Below the pieces are notes generated by a model that was not told the DNA's origin, did not search any database, and saw only the letters and a program-made list of their open reading frames with translations. From Hymenopellis radicata (lineage: Eukaryota > Basidiomycota > Agaricomycetes > Agaricales > Physalacriaceae), in contig JADNRX010000109.1 in NCBI GenBank assembly GCA_015501595.1, positions 1 through 64,000 of the forward strand: DNA of 64,000 nt. Direction: 5' to 3'. Below, one piece after another: positions 1 to 9,812 of the stretch (position 1 is its first letter; each line of letters starts with the position of its first letter). The translations under genes were made by a program, and so were the position numbers.

Positions 1-612
1 TTTCGATGACCGCCGAGCTAGAGACCGTTCCGGTGGGAGTAGGCAATCCACCGGTCCACGCATCGCAAGCCGACGAGACCACGCTGATGACAGAAGCTAC
101 CACCAAAGCAAACAAACCTGTACGAAACATGTTGTCCAAGTTGAAAGTGCTAGAGCCAGGGGACGCATTTTATACCCTCTGGAATGATAATTCTCGAGAA
201 ATTACCGGAAAGCATAGTCGTCAGGTGAATGTAGGTATCGTGCGCGGTCCGAGACGGGTAGGTTTCTTTGAATCCTCGATGCCAGCTTATGATTACCGCG
301 TGAAGGCGATTATTTTGAGGTGCTCCGCAGCGAGTTGTGGTGATGTGTGGTATTCAGTAAGTCCACAGCGCCGCACAGTGCGAATCCAAATAGCACGCCA
401 AAGTGGTGTGCGATTGCCTCTCAGATTTTCAGGTGACGAACTACAAGGCGAGCTGTTGATGCCAAGAGGACCAAGACGAATCACGTTGTGCTCGATTGGA
501 TAGAATCTGTTGGATGCCCTGAAGAATAACCTCGAACGCATGTCGAAGTTATGCCGACTGAATAGACGTGGCGGTCCGGTCGCTCAAGCGTTTTGATGAC
601 CATGTTTTCCGA

Positions 613-930
613 AGTAGAAATGTGTAGGGTTGAAGTGTTCTGCGTTAAAGAGCCCTCGAGACCAGATAGTCCGAAGGAGATGTTATCCAGATTCCAAGTT
701 CGGGTCAGCGAAAACGGAGGATCATCCTTGCACTCGAAAGACACTGAGGACGAGTCTTAGGAGCAATATTAATGACCATAGAAATAAACCCTTGAAATTG
801 ATTCAGACGACCTGTACTATGCCAGAGAGAGGTCTATCAGATGCGCCTAGTTTATAAGGTCCTATGACCCGAGAGATTCCCAGGTCAGCTGTGGGTACAA
901 GGGTCTCCGATAAAGCAGTGAGGCGTTGAG
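613..930. repeat. Direct repeat, copy A (partner near 4309-4590)
   Basis: This stretch is repeated in the same orientation about 3.7 kb downstream. Shared blocks include the run ending in ccctcgagaccagatagtcc, the block gagatgttatccagattc, the cctagtttataagg block and the ccgataaagca block. Small indels separate the copies. The pair brackets the gene-poor relic zone, and copy B lies just upstream of FAN1. No coding function is visible in either copy. Confidence 0.85.
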
Positions 931-1074
931 TGAACAATATGATGGTCGCTGACCAAGAGTCAGATGAGTATGTGGCCGAATTTTTGGGTAGCGAGCGCTT
1001 GCATACCCACCTGAATGAAACCCTGTCTTTCTTGGCATAGGCCTCCGTCAGCGTAGACAGATTCCGTTTGCATG

Positions 1075-1145
1075 TCGTATTCATTCTTGCTTTCCCGCCA
1101 CGACGCGATTCCGTGCGCGACTGTCCGCCGGCCCCTCTCCAGTAT
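1075..1145. repeat. About 70-bp dispersed repeat (partner near 24653-24725)
   Basis: The block containing cacgacgcgattccgtgcgc and ccgccggcccctctcca recurs in the same orientation about 23.5 kb away, directly at the left edge of the truncated alpha-amylase copy. The two differ by a few substitutions. It does not look coding. It may be part of a longer mobile element whose ends I cannot define. Confidence 0.75.
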
Positions 1146-1566
1146 CGAGTACCTTCCTTGGTGTTAGATGATATGCCGAGGCCTCGCAAACCTAGAGCGG
1201 GATCACCAGCACGTCTGTCTTGGAGGGCGCATCCAAGGCGCATCGCTGTGAATTATGTTTGTACGTACGGAATTGAAACTCCGCCGTGCACCCGGTTCCA
1301 TGGCAGTGTTAAAGCTTAATGCTGTAGAGCAGGCCATCGAACTGCAGTTGAAATACCGTAGCGGGGAGGGCCTTGAATCGAGAAAATGGGCTTCGAGGAG
1401 AGTGGATGAAAAATAGAAATACTGTGTATAAGGGCAGCGAGCGACGCAATCTAGAGAGAAACTACAAATCACAAGTTGTGCAAATGTCCGTGAACCCAAG
1501 AAGATGGATGTAGTAGCAGAATTATGCAGGGATTACAACCCCAACTCCTATCATTAATGTTGGTAT

Positions 1567-2000
1567 TCAGATGCTCAGCCGCTGAGAGAGGTCACGTACA
1601 TCAAGCTGTATTTCAATCTTGTTCATCTCTTCCAAGAGCGCGCGCGCGTCCTTGTGCAATCCGCCGAATGCTCCGACGAAACCAAATACCCCGTCGTTCC
1701 AAGCCTCGCTGTTGCACGCGCGGAGCTTGTTGATCTTGCCCATAAAATTGTCACTGAATACTCCATTAGAGGCCGTTACAGCTGCTGTTAAGAGACAACG
1801 TACGGAGATTCTGGGCAAATCCTGCCCCACAACGCTCGTCGTTCAGCAGTAGAGTGCTCAAAAGGTATGTCCTTCAACCGACCCTGCGCCTCTTTGCACC
1901 TCTGAAGCGTAGAATTGATGATAGACCCCGGCCAAAGCGCGGAATCAGGTAGAAGTAGAGGGAGGAGGCGGTCGTAAGGCACCAGAGAAGCCAAAGAGCC
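1567..2000 (-). pseudogene. Decayed copy of a small unrecognised gene (left copy)
   Basis: Two minus-strand segments, about 1990-1810 and 1830-1567, together resemble the plus-strand segment at 2316-2690. The first reads PGSIINSTLQRCKEAQ, against PGSIIRSSLERYKEAQ in the partner. The second contains ARALLEEMNKIEIQLDV, against ARARPVLTQMDRIEVTLK. The two parts lie in different frames with no convincing intron between them, so this copy looks broken. I do not recognise the family. The recurring KEAQ-R-D-P and KIE/RIEV-L signatures are consistent with an alpha-helical protein. Confidence 0.45.
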
Positions 2001-2315
2001 GTCGAAGGCTGATCAGAGCTTACTAGCTCGGCGGCGGCAGGCTGGGGCGCGATACTGGGCGCCATGAATATCGGTGGTGGTGGTAGATGGTCATCCTGCG
2101 TTACCTGTTACGATCGCCTCACTGTCACTCATTTTAAGAACGGCTGCCTCTAGACTCGCACCCAGTTGCCTTTCTTGGCTAAGTCACGGGCAGGGGTCTT
2201 GAGCCTGCTAAGTGCTTCGCAATGACTGATAAGCGCAGCCACGTGATTGCGAAGCGAGCTGGTCACGAGCCTAGGCTGCCTCGCTTCTTTTGATCGACGA
2301 TCCTGCACGTGGTGG

Positions 2316-2690
2316 CGGTGCAGGTGAGCTTACCTCACCACCAGGATCAATCATTCGCTCGTCGCTTGAGCGATACAAAGAGGCGCAACGTCGCTTTAAC
2401 GATCTTCCTCTTGACACCTTACAGATGAGCAACGAGCGCGTTGTGGAATGAGGTTTCTCACGAGTCTCCGTATGTTTCGCAGCAGTTATGGCATCCTCTG
2501 ATATTGTTAGCAGTCTGGTTAAAGAAGACGGGATGACCGTGCTCGTCAGAGCGTTGAGAGAACTGTACCGTGAGGCGCGCGCGCGGCCAGTGTTGACACA
2601 GATGGACAGGATTGAGGTGACGCTCAAGGTGTGTGACTTTAATGGCTAATTGTTGCGTTTCTGACGTCCATTCAGCTGTTGATGTAGCAA
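2316..2690 (+). pseudogene. Decayed copy of a small unrecognised gene (right copy)
   Basis: One plus-strand frame encodes PPGSIIRSSLERYKEAQ through NERVVE. It then meets a TGA near 2449 and continues in the same frame with RVSVCFAAVMASSD and a charged helix (LRELYREARARP). It ends near 2629, followed by a plausible intron (donor GTGTGTG, acceptor TTCAG) and a tiny last exon (LLM stop). Similarity to the minus-strand segment at 1567-2000 shows the two are diverged copies placed head-to-head. The in-frame stop suggests decay, although an unrecognised intron could remove it. Function unknown. Confidence 0.45.
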
Positions 2691-4308
2691 TCATCTATTA
2701 CAAGACCGTCGTTGTCTCAAACTGGATCGAGTCGGACTTGCCAATTCTAGTCCGTTCTCACAAATTCACTGTCTACTACCAGTATCCCTCCTAGCCATCT
2801 TCGTATTGCTTTCACTGTTTTCAATGTTTATGAACCGTGTCGCGGCGCTTCCCTTGACTTGGATGTCGGAACCCTTCGGACGACTTGCTCATTTCACTTA
2901 CACGTCTCGCATGGAATACACTTTCATCTCGACCCACCCCGCATGCGATCAAGTCGATGCAAACAGACCGTCTGGTGATAGCGTCGGGAAACCTTGCCAG
3001 TCTATCTATGGACGTTGAAATAGTGAAGATGCGCTCAGAGCGCTCACCGGCCAACTTGCGTAACGAAGACCTTGGCCGCGGTCAACTTCAGAAATTAGAG
3101 ACAATGAAATCAATTTCTAACTCAGGAGAAACTGGAGGTGAACCTTCCTGCTTACTCATTAATACTTGATCTGATATTTGGCATGAAACTCTATAGGTTG
3201 TCTTGAGCATGTGGTGACTGGAAGAGGAATGCGGCGAAGGCGGGGAACATACGTGTGGCTCGGGAGCTTCCGTGTCCACAGCCGTATACAACGTCGTGAG
3301 CGCGACAGCACAGTCCACCGCGCGCCTTCGTTCATGCGATGACCCATGAAGATGTCGCGCGAGCAATCCTCCCCCCTCTCAGGAAGGAAGGAAGAATGGC
3401 ATCCCAGCGATTGTCACTTCAACCGCTGAGTTCTGCACCACGTGTGTGTCCGGTCACACGTTGCAGAGCACAGTCCACACACAAAGAGGAGCAAGCACTT
3501 TCCGACCCGGAGAAATTCTCCCTCTTGCCTCACAAAAACAAACGAACGAGGCCTCAACTCTCTCCGCCTGATGCGTACGCGCATCTCAACACAGACCGAC
3601 TTCGTCTTGCTCATGCTCACCGATATAAACTGCTCCGCCTCCATGTGTCCGACATTCGTCTGCAGGAGAAGAAGCAGTCCGCATTTGATGGGGGTGCTCA
3701 AGCGGAACGATGTGGAGATTGATTCCGAGAGCTCTGCCGAGGGGTTAGCTCTGGTAGGGTGGATGGAGAAGTGTCCAATTGTTCGGTGGCATTTATGCTC
3801 TGACATTGTCAAGTCTACCACAAGCTAGCTCTCTGAGTGTCCGAGACGCAAATTTTGTCTTTCCAGGCGCATGCAGTTTGGGTCGCGGGCGCTCTAGTTT
3901 GGTGGATAGTCGATGGTCTTGGTGGTCGTGAGTAACGGGCCGCGATCGTCGTGCCCAACCACCATGACCAACGAGCGCTCTTCCACCCTGTGTCAACTTG
4001 CGCCCATAACGATGACGGCGCTTTTTTTCAGGCACAGACAAGTTGCTCAACAATGTCCTTGTCAAACGCAGAGGAATTTCGGATATTCCTGCCAGTGGAC
4101 TAGACGCCGTAGCACAAGAGGAGGACTAGAGTGCGAGCACGAAACGGAGATGCACTGGGCCTATCGAGTAACAATTGCTTACAGTGCGCGCCTACCTAGT
4201 GTAGTCATCCTCGAAGATGAACAGTAGTCATATTCAGGTGCGCAATACTTCCTCCTTAAATCTGCTTAGACGAACGAACATATTCATCCAGGACGTGAAG
4301 CCTTCTGA
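2691..4308. other. No recognisable gene
   Basis: Open frames occur on both strands (for example around 3339-3830), but none shows recognisable domain content, a convincing exon-intron pattern or similarity to other parts of the window. I see nothing supportable here. Confidence 0.5.
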
Positions 4309-4590
4309 AGGTAGAAATGTTTAGGGTTGAAGTGTTCTGCGCGCGTAAAGAGCCCTCGAGACCAGATAGTCCGAAGGAGATGTTATCCAGATTCGGGTCA
4401 GCGAAAACGGAGGATCATCCTTGCTCTCGAAAGACACTCTCTTAAGAACATGGACCATAGAAATAAACCGAGAGCGAGCTATCAGATGTGCCTAGTTTAT
4501 AAGGCCCTATGACCCGAGAGATTCCAGGTCAGCTGTGAGTACAAGAGTCTCCGATAAAGCACAGACAGTGAGGCGTTGCGTGAACAGGCG
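4309..4590. repeat. Direct repeat, copy B (partner 613-930)
   Basis: Second copy of the direct repeat, lying in the 5' flank of FAN1 and ending about 150 bp before its start codon. It lacks some of the sequence present in copy A between the cgaaagacact and cctagtttataa blocks. The FAN1 upstream region was therefore involved in a local duplication. Confidence 0.85.
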
Positions 4591-4743
4591 TGAACAAGAT
4601 GATCAGTGAGTATCGCGAAGTCGCGTGCGCGCAAGTCACGTTCCGTCACATCACTGTTTCACGACTTTGTTTACGCCCACCATTGTACAATTCTTGCACT
4701 ATTTCTTTCCACTTGGTCGCCAAAAGCAAGATAACGAACAATT

Positions 4744-7700
4744 ATGACAAGAGAATTGAGCGATGTGGATGCTGTCCTGCACCTCATCTTTTCGGGAGGC
4801 CCGTCACAAGAGACAACAGAGGAGCTGGACGAGCTCGAGACCCAAATTGACGAGATAGACAGCAGCCAGCGCGACGAGCGTCTACAGGACCCCAATCAGC
4901 GCCCGTCGATATATGTAAAGGTCTTCGAAGGCGCGTCGTTCTGCCTGTTTTCCCTACCCGGAGCGATTGACACGTCTTGGCAGACATGTTCAACGAGGTG
5001 GAGGGTTTCGAGAAATACCTCTTCAGCGACGGCGAGTGGTTTCTCATGGGGCACATCAGTAACCTTGACTGTACGCGTCAACTTGTTCGTTGCTTAAAAC
5101 GAGACTTACCGGGAACTAGACAAATCACGGTATCTGCTTGTCAGACTGCTGTGCAGGAATCGAGGACGCTGGCTCAGATACAAACATCTCGAGAAATACG
5201 TTTCCGAGATTGGCCAGGATGGCATACGCAAATCCATGGTTACACTTTCCAACAAGTTTGAACCCCCGTCCCCGTCATTGATCTTACTGGCGACAGCGAC
5301 GATGAGAACGAACCAGTAGCTGGCCCTTCACGGACAGCAACTCCTACACCGCAAACACCACCTCCAGAGTTTGCATTTTTCTGTGCAGACGAAGCAACAA
5401 TGTCTTTAGACCTCATACTTGACACACTCGACCTCCAAGACCTCAAGAACCTTGCCAAGGACCTCAAGATACCGACCGGGACTGCTGTCAGTCTACTCCA
5501 TGGATTCAACACCCTTGCGCTAAATATATCGACAGAAAAAACGCGACATCAAAGCCGCCCTTCTCAAACATGCCCAAAATCAGACCATCCTCCCTCTTGA
5601 ACCTTCGCCCAAGAAGGGTAAGAAGAAGAAGCCGATGGCGGATAAGCTGACGCAGACGACACTCTCGTTTCAAGTAAAAGCATTTCGGAGGCCGACTGCT
5701 GAATCGCAGGAACAGCGACTGCGCGAGTTGGCAATGAAGCGTTTAGGTTTGTCGCTACCACTCTTTAACACTTTCTGCTAATTTACCTCTCCAGGTAAAT
5801 GCGTCAGCATTAACCCGAATTTCTTCCTTCTTGTGCGTCGGATGTGTATCATCTACTACCGCAGGTATGTACTACATTCGTCACGTTGGCGCCAGTCTCA
5901 AACCAAGTCTGCAGTACCCATATGCCACGAGATATTCTACGCCCATCTTTGCTCAGTGAATTCAAGAAGCGTACATATCCAAAGTATAACTACAAACGCT
6001 CGACCGTGTACGAAACGCGGGAGAATCTCCTTGAATTTGAAGACGCCCTGGAGCTGGAGGATGAGCTTCAGGCTATCCTTGATGCGGATGAGGATACTCT
6101 GCTCTCGTCCACCCAAGATGACAAAGTCAAGACACCTGCTGTAGGTGCGGGCACGCCGGGACTACCGCCGAGTCAACGTCAAGAAGCCGAAGACGACATG
6201 GAGGTTGATGACATCCCAGAACCTCAAACAGCACTCGAGATAAGGAGTCTCCGGTGAAGCGCATGCTGGAAGATACGATCCTGCCTCGCTGGCGGAAGTG
6301 TGTGAAGGCGAAGCGAGAGGAGATGGCGGCAAATGGGCAGGCAGACGTTGATTTGCGGCCTGGATTGGATCGATTCGAACCCGGTACGTTTGACATACTT
6401 CATGTTCGCCTCCGTCACAGCTGATACGCCGTTGCAGGCTTTGTCTACACTCGCATGGTCTCGAAAGGCGCAGAGGCGTTAGCGCATCTCAAGGAATATG
6501 CAGCAGAGGTTAAACTGCTGAATGAGTTACTGGCTCAGCGATTCTGGCGTCGCGGCAAGCGTGGTAGCTGGTATGATCGGCGTGCCCTTTCGACAATAAC
6601 CTATCTATCCAAGACGGAAGGCAAGAAGCGCAAGAACAATAAGGTCCTGCGGGAAGCTTCGGTAGGATTGCGCGAAGCTTTGGAAGACGATGATACCCAT
6701 ATTGGTACCTGCGATTTCATTTACATGAATTTCCTAGCTGACGTCGTCCGTAGTTTGTCGTCCGGGCTCTTACGGCGACTGCAGAAGCTGGAGAAGACCT
6801 TGAAAGTCCCAGAGGACGAGCGTGCGACATGCGAAGGCGAACTAAAGGAGCCCGTCGTCATTGAAGTTCGAGCGAGCAGAGTCAAGTCTGATCCTCTCAA
6901 GCTCAATCAACTTGGGCAGTTGATGAAGGGAAAAGAGAACAGACCCGTTGCCTCTCTCGCAGGCAATGGTGGGCGGAAATGGGGCGCCAAGTCAGTTTGG
7001 TACGGCGATCGAAATGAGGAAGTCAACGTCGAAACGCGCGCCTTGCAGGATTACGAGAAACTGGGATATAAAGGGTTTGTCCTTTCTTTCTTTCTGCCCT
7101 CGCAAGTCTACGATGTTTTTTTCTACAGGATGCATGCAGAGACGAGCATCGTAACCACGATTTTCGGGTTACTGTTTTGGGACATCATCTTTGCAGATGT
7201 GCCTGGGCGTTTGAGACCAGATTCCAGGTCGCGCCGCTGGACATTGCGGAGGATTCGTTCTATTACGCGCGCAAAGAGCTGATCGACAAGCGGCTGCGGG
7301 AGCTTCGGGCAGGGCTTGCGCTTGAGATTTTGGAGCGCCACGACCGGACTTATCGGCCGACCAACACATGGTGTGTTGGGGTGAGGTGGGATCTGTGCAC
7401 GAAGGAAGATCTGCGCGAGATTGTCGAGGTGAGATTCTTCTTTTCCCTGTGCTCAACTCGTTCTTATCATCACGTTCAGTGCTTTTCGGGAAGTTCACTG
7501 GCGACTATTTGCCAACTGTTCTGCGAGGATTACTCGGGCCGGAGCAGTGGCGTTCCGGATCTCATTGTCTGGAATTACGAGGAACGCGAGTGCAAGTTTG
7601 TCGAAGTCAAGGGGCCTGGTGATAAGCCTTCCGAGAACCAGAAGGTCGGGATACCAATGTTTTACCTCGACGCGCAGCCAAACTCACGCTTTTGTTAGTT

Positions 7701-8040
7701 GTGGTTTGATGCATTACATCGCGCCAACATCACAGTTGAGCTTTGCCATGTCGTCGATTTGAACGCCAAGGTCAAGAGACTCAATACCAAGCTGAAACGC
7801 AAGGCGAAGCAGATGGAGGTTGAGACGTTGTCTGGGCGTGAGGATGGGGACGAGACGTTGGACGAACTCGACGGCGCACCTCCTGCAACTCCGGCGCGAA
7901 GGAAGATTGAGCGTGATCTGGATGAAGTGGTTTGGCCGAGCACACCCTCTTCGTCAAGGAGAGTCAAGGTGGAGGTTGTGATACCGACACCTCCCAGTGC
8001 GAAGAGGATCAAAGTTGAAGTAGATCTCAGTTTTGTATGA
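4744..8040 (+). CDS. FAN1: FAN1-type structure-specific nuclease (VRR-NUC)
   Basis: Fanconi-associated nuclease 1 trims branched and interstrand-crosslinked DNA during repair in the nucleus. The spliced product shows the family's conserved core: SIYVKVFE and SRYLLVRL near the N-terminus, a SAP-like helix (LDTLDLQDLKNLAKDLKIP), INPNFFLLVRR, KRTYPKYNY, FGLLFWDIIFADVPG, and the C-terminal VRR-NUC catalytic core SSGVPDLIVW...FVEVKGPGD...LWFDALHRANITVELCHV. That core carries the PD-(E)xK residues D, E and K. Introns inferred from homology include 4931-4983 (GC-AG), 5071-5119, 5487-5535, 5747-5794, 5865-5914, 6384-6437, 7075-7128, 7429-7479 and 7645-7698. Between them the frame slips by one base near 6238-6243 and at the G-run 7205-7207 (VPG/AFETRF) without a usable intron. 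The sequence therefore carries small indels or the gene is damaged. Identity is secure from the C-terminal half; the 5' exons are less certain. Confidence 0.92.
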
Positions 8041-8106
8041 CAGGATGACATTTTCGCCATATTTTATTTGCTATCTATACATCGCTATCGACGTCGTACT
8101 GCTGTT

Positions 8107-8330
8107 TTGTATTTCTAGACCTCTTCCAAGTACACGAGCCTATCGCCAGCCTGTACCTCCTTGCCCACGCTTGATTTCGCCTTCAAATAGCAATCTCGTC
8201 ACTAGGTTGGTCTGAACGTTCCACGATGTCCCAATGGTTACATTGAGCTTCGACACGGTGCCCGCTAGTATCACGGATACTGATACTGAATATGAAGTCT
8301 CTGGACCTCTTGGAGACACGAAATGAATCG
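8107..8330 (-). pseudogene. Partial copy of the lamA 3' end (biotin carrier domain)
   Basis: The stretch matches 9803-10080, the last exons of the lamA-like gene, in the same orientation. It reads the terminal residues (QGGTGWR region in one frame; the stop context ttctagacctcttccaag is identical) and includes a few bases of 3' flank. An internal deletion removes the piece encoding the biotinylation motif EAMKTE, and several indels break the frame. It cannot make a working biotin carrier and is best read as a decayed terminal duplication about 1.7 kb downstream of the parent. Confidence 0.85.
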
Positions 8331-8399
8331 ATAATTGAATATTCTGACGTTGTGCCGCGATCACGTTCTGCTGGACAAGATCGGATTTGGTCACATGAT

Positions 8400-9802
8400 G
8401 CTCTTGTTTCTTTGCCTTTTACCATGAACATCCCGCCAATTGTCCCCATCCTCTCCCCGAGGCTCTGCCAACACCCCGCAGCCTAACGGGAATTCCCTCA
8501 ACACGCTAGCTGGCGAGCTACCCAATGTGCCCAATGCCGTAGTCTCCAATCCTTTCAAGACCATCTCTGACGACAAGCCTTTCCACTCAGAACCCTATGG
8601 CAGCTATCCAGTCTATGAACGCTAATATATTGCAGCTCATTGCGGTGTTAATGCCATCCAAGATGAGTCAGTGTCTTCCTCGTTTCAAGTTCACTTTTCA
8701 ATGTGTATCTGATTCGACAAGGCTTCGCCTTGATCCCATCCGAGTCGCCAATGGGCGTGCATCAAGCGACACGCCAATCCGCTACCCGCCGCCGTTTGTT
8801 GCTGGCGGTGCACTGCCCAGTACACCTGCAGAGGCGCGCAACCTCAGTGGTAATCCCTTACCAGGGTATTTGATACAATGGTTTGCTAACTGACTGCTTC
8901 AAGGTACAGCTTGCACAGCTGCACTCGATGCTCTGGCTGGAGCTCCAGGCTTGCCACCACTGCCGGCCAACCCGACGGCGGCTATGTGCAAGGCACATCT
9001 CTTAGGGTATTTGGGCATTTTCCCTTAGAACGTCATGTATCCTCTTCTCAATTCATGTTTTATTTGGAGCCTGGATTCCTTGAAATAGCAATAGAAGGTG
9101 GGCATCTCGTTACACGGCGAGGAATTCTTCATTTTCTGGATGGACTCTCTAAGCGTTCAGACGTCTGTGCGGCCCGACTTGGCGGGATCTTACAGGTTGG
9201 GGTTGCTTCCATGCGATGATCTCTATAAATTATTGCTTGTTGCACAAGGCTCGTGAGTTATTTACTGTCCTGGTCATCTTGCGGTGGCCCGTGGGTCTTT
9301 GTTCTTCGAACACAATCACTCCGTGTCAAATTTACGGTTTTCGACAGTCTTGGACCCACTGTTCGCCGCTGGCTTCCGTTATGGGAAGCCATCGCACTGC
9401 TCTGATCGTGCCAACAATAAGGCGGCGAGAATACCTGCGCTGGACCTGGAGCGGGAACGGGAACGGGATGGGGATGTTGGACTTTTTTGGGCTGGAGAGC
9501 TCTTGCACTGCGATTTATTCGACTGCTCTTACAGAATACTGAGTCGCCGGATGCTTGTGTTTCAATTTGGTGAGTAAATCTTTCAAACATTCTGAAAGTC
9601 TTCCTTCAGGACGAGGTACCCCAATATCGCCGAGATCTCTACTGTGCCCTCAGTAGGATAGATGTTTACGTCTCGTACCGGTGAGGATGTCTTCAAGTCG
9701 ACGAGATCACTTAGTTACGTGCCGGCATCAGTTTGGCTTGGCGCCGGCTGATTTTCGTCGTCTACGGAGACGACGCGGTTGGGCGTATATATCGTTACTG
9801 CT
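8400..9802. other. No recognisable gene between FAN1 and lamA
   Basis: Apart from the lamA-derived fragment just upstream, this stretch has only short open frames (for example + 8440-8625 and + 8911-9219) separated by stops. I see no domain or consistent splicing. It may contain a small hypothetical gene on the plus strand around 8.4-9.2 kb, but I cannot support one. Confidence 0.4.
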
Positions 9803-9812
9803 TTTTGTATTT

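Noticed and set aside
6..503. 165-codon open frame at the left edge
   Set aside because: No recognisable domain, no supporting exon structure, and an overlapping frame on the other strand. Not enough to call a gene.
4921..5540. Apparent frameshifts in the 5' half of FAN1 (near 4930, 5260 and 5535)
   Set aside because: They disappear with plausible introns: 4931-4983 (GC-AG), 5256-5296 (weaker) and 5487-5535. I therefore did not count them as one-base errors.
6705..6737. 33-bp GT-AG interval in FAN1 between DTHI and ADVVRSL
   Set aside because: It fits the homology, but it is in frame, open and shorter than any other intron here, so I did not call it.
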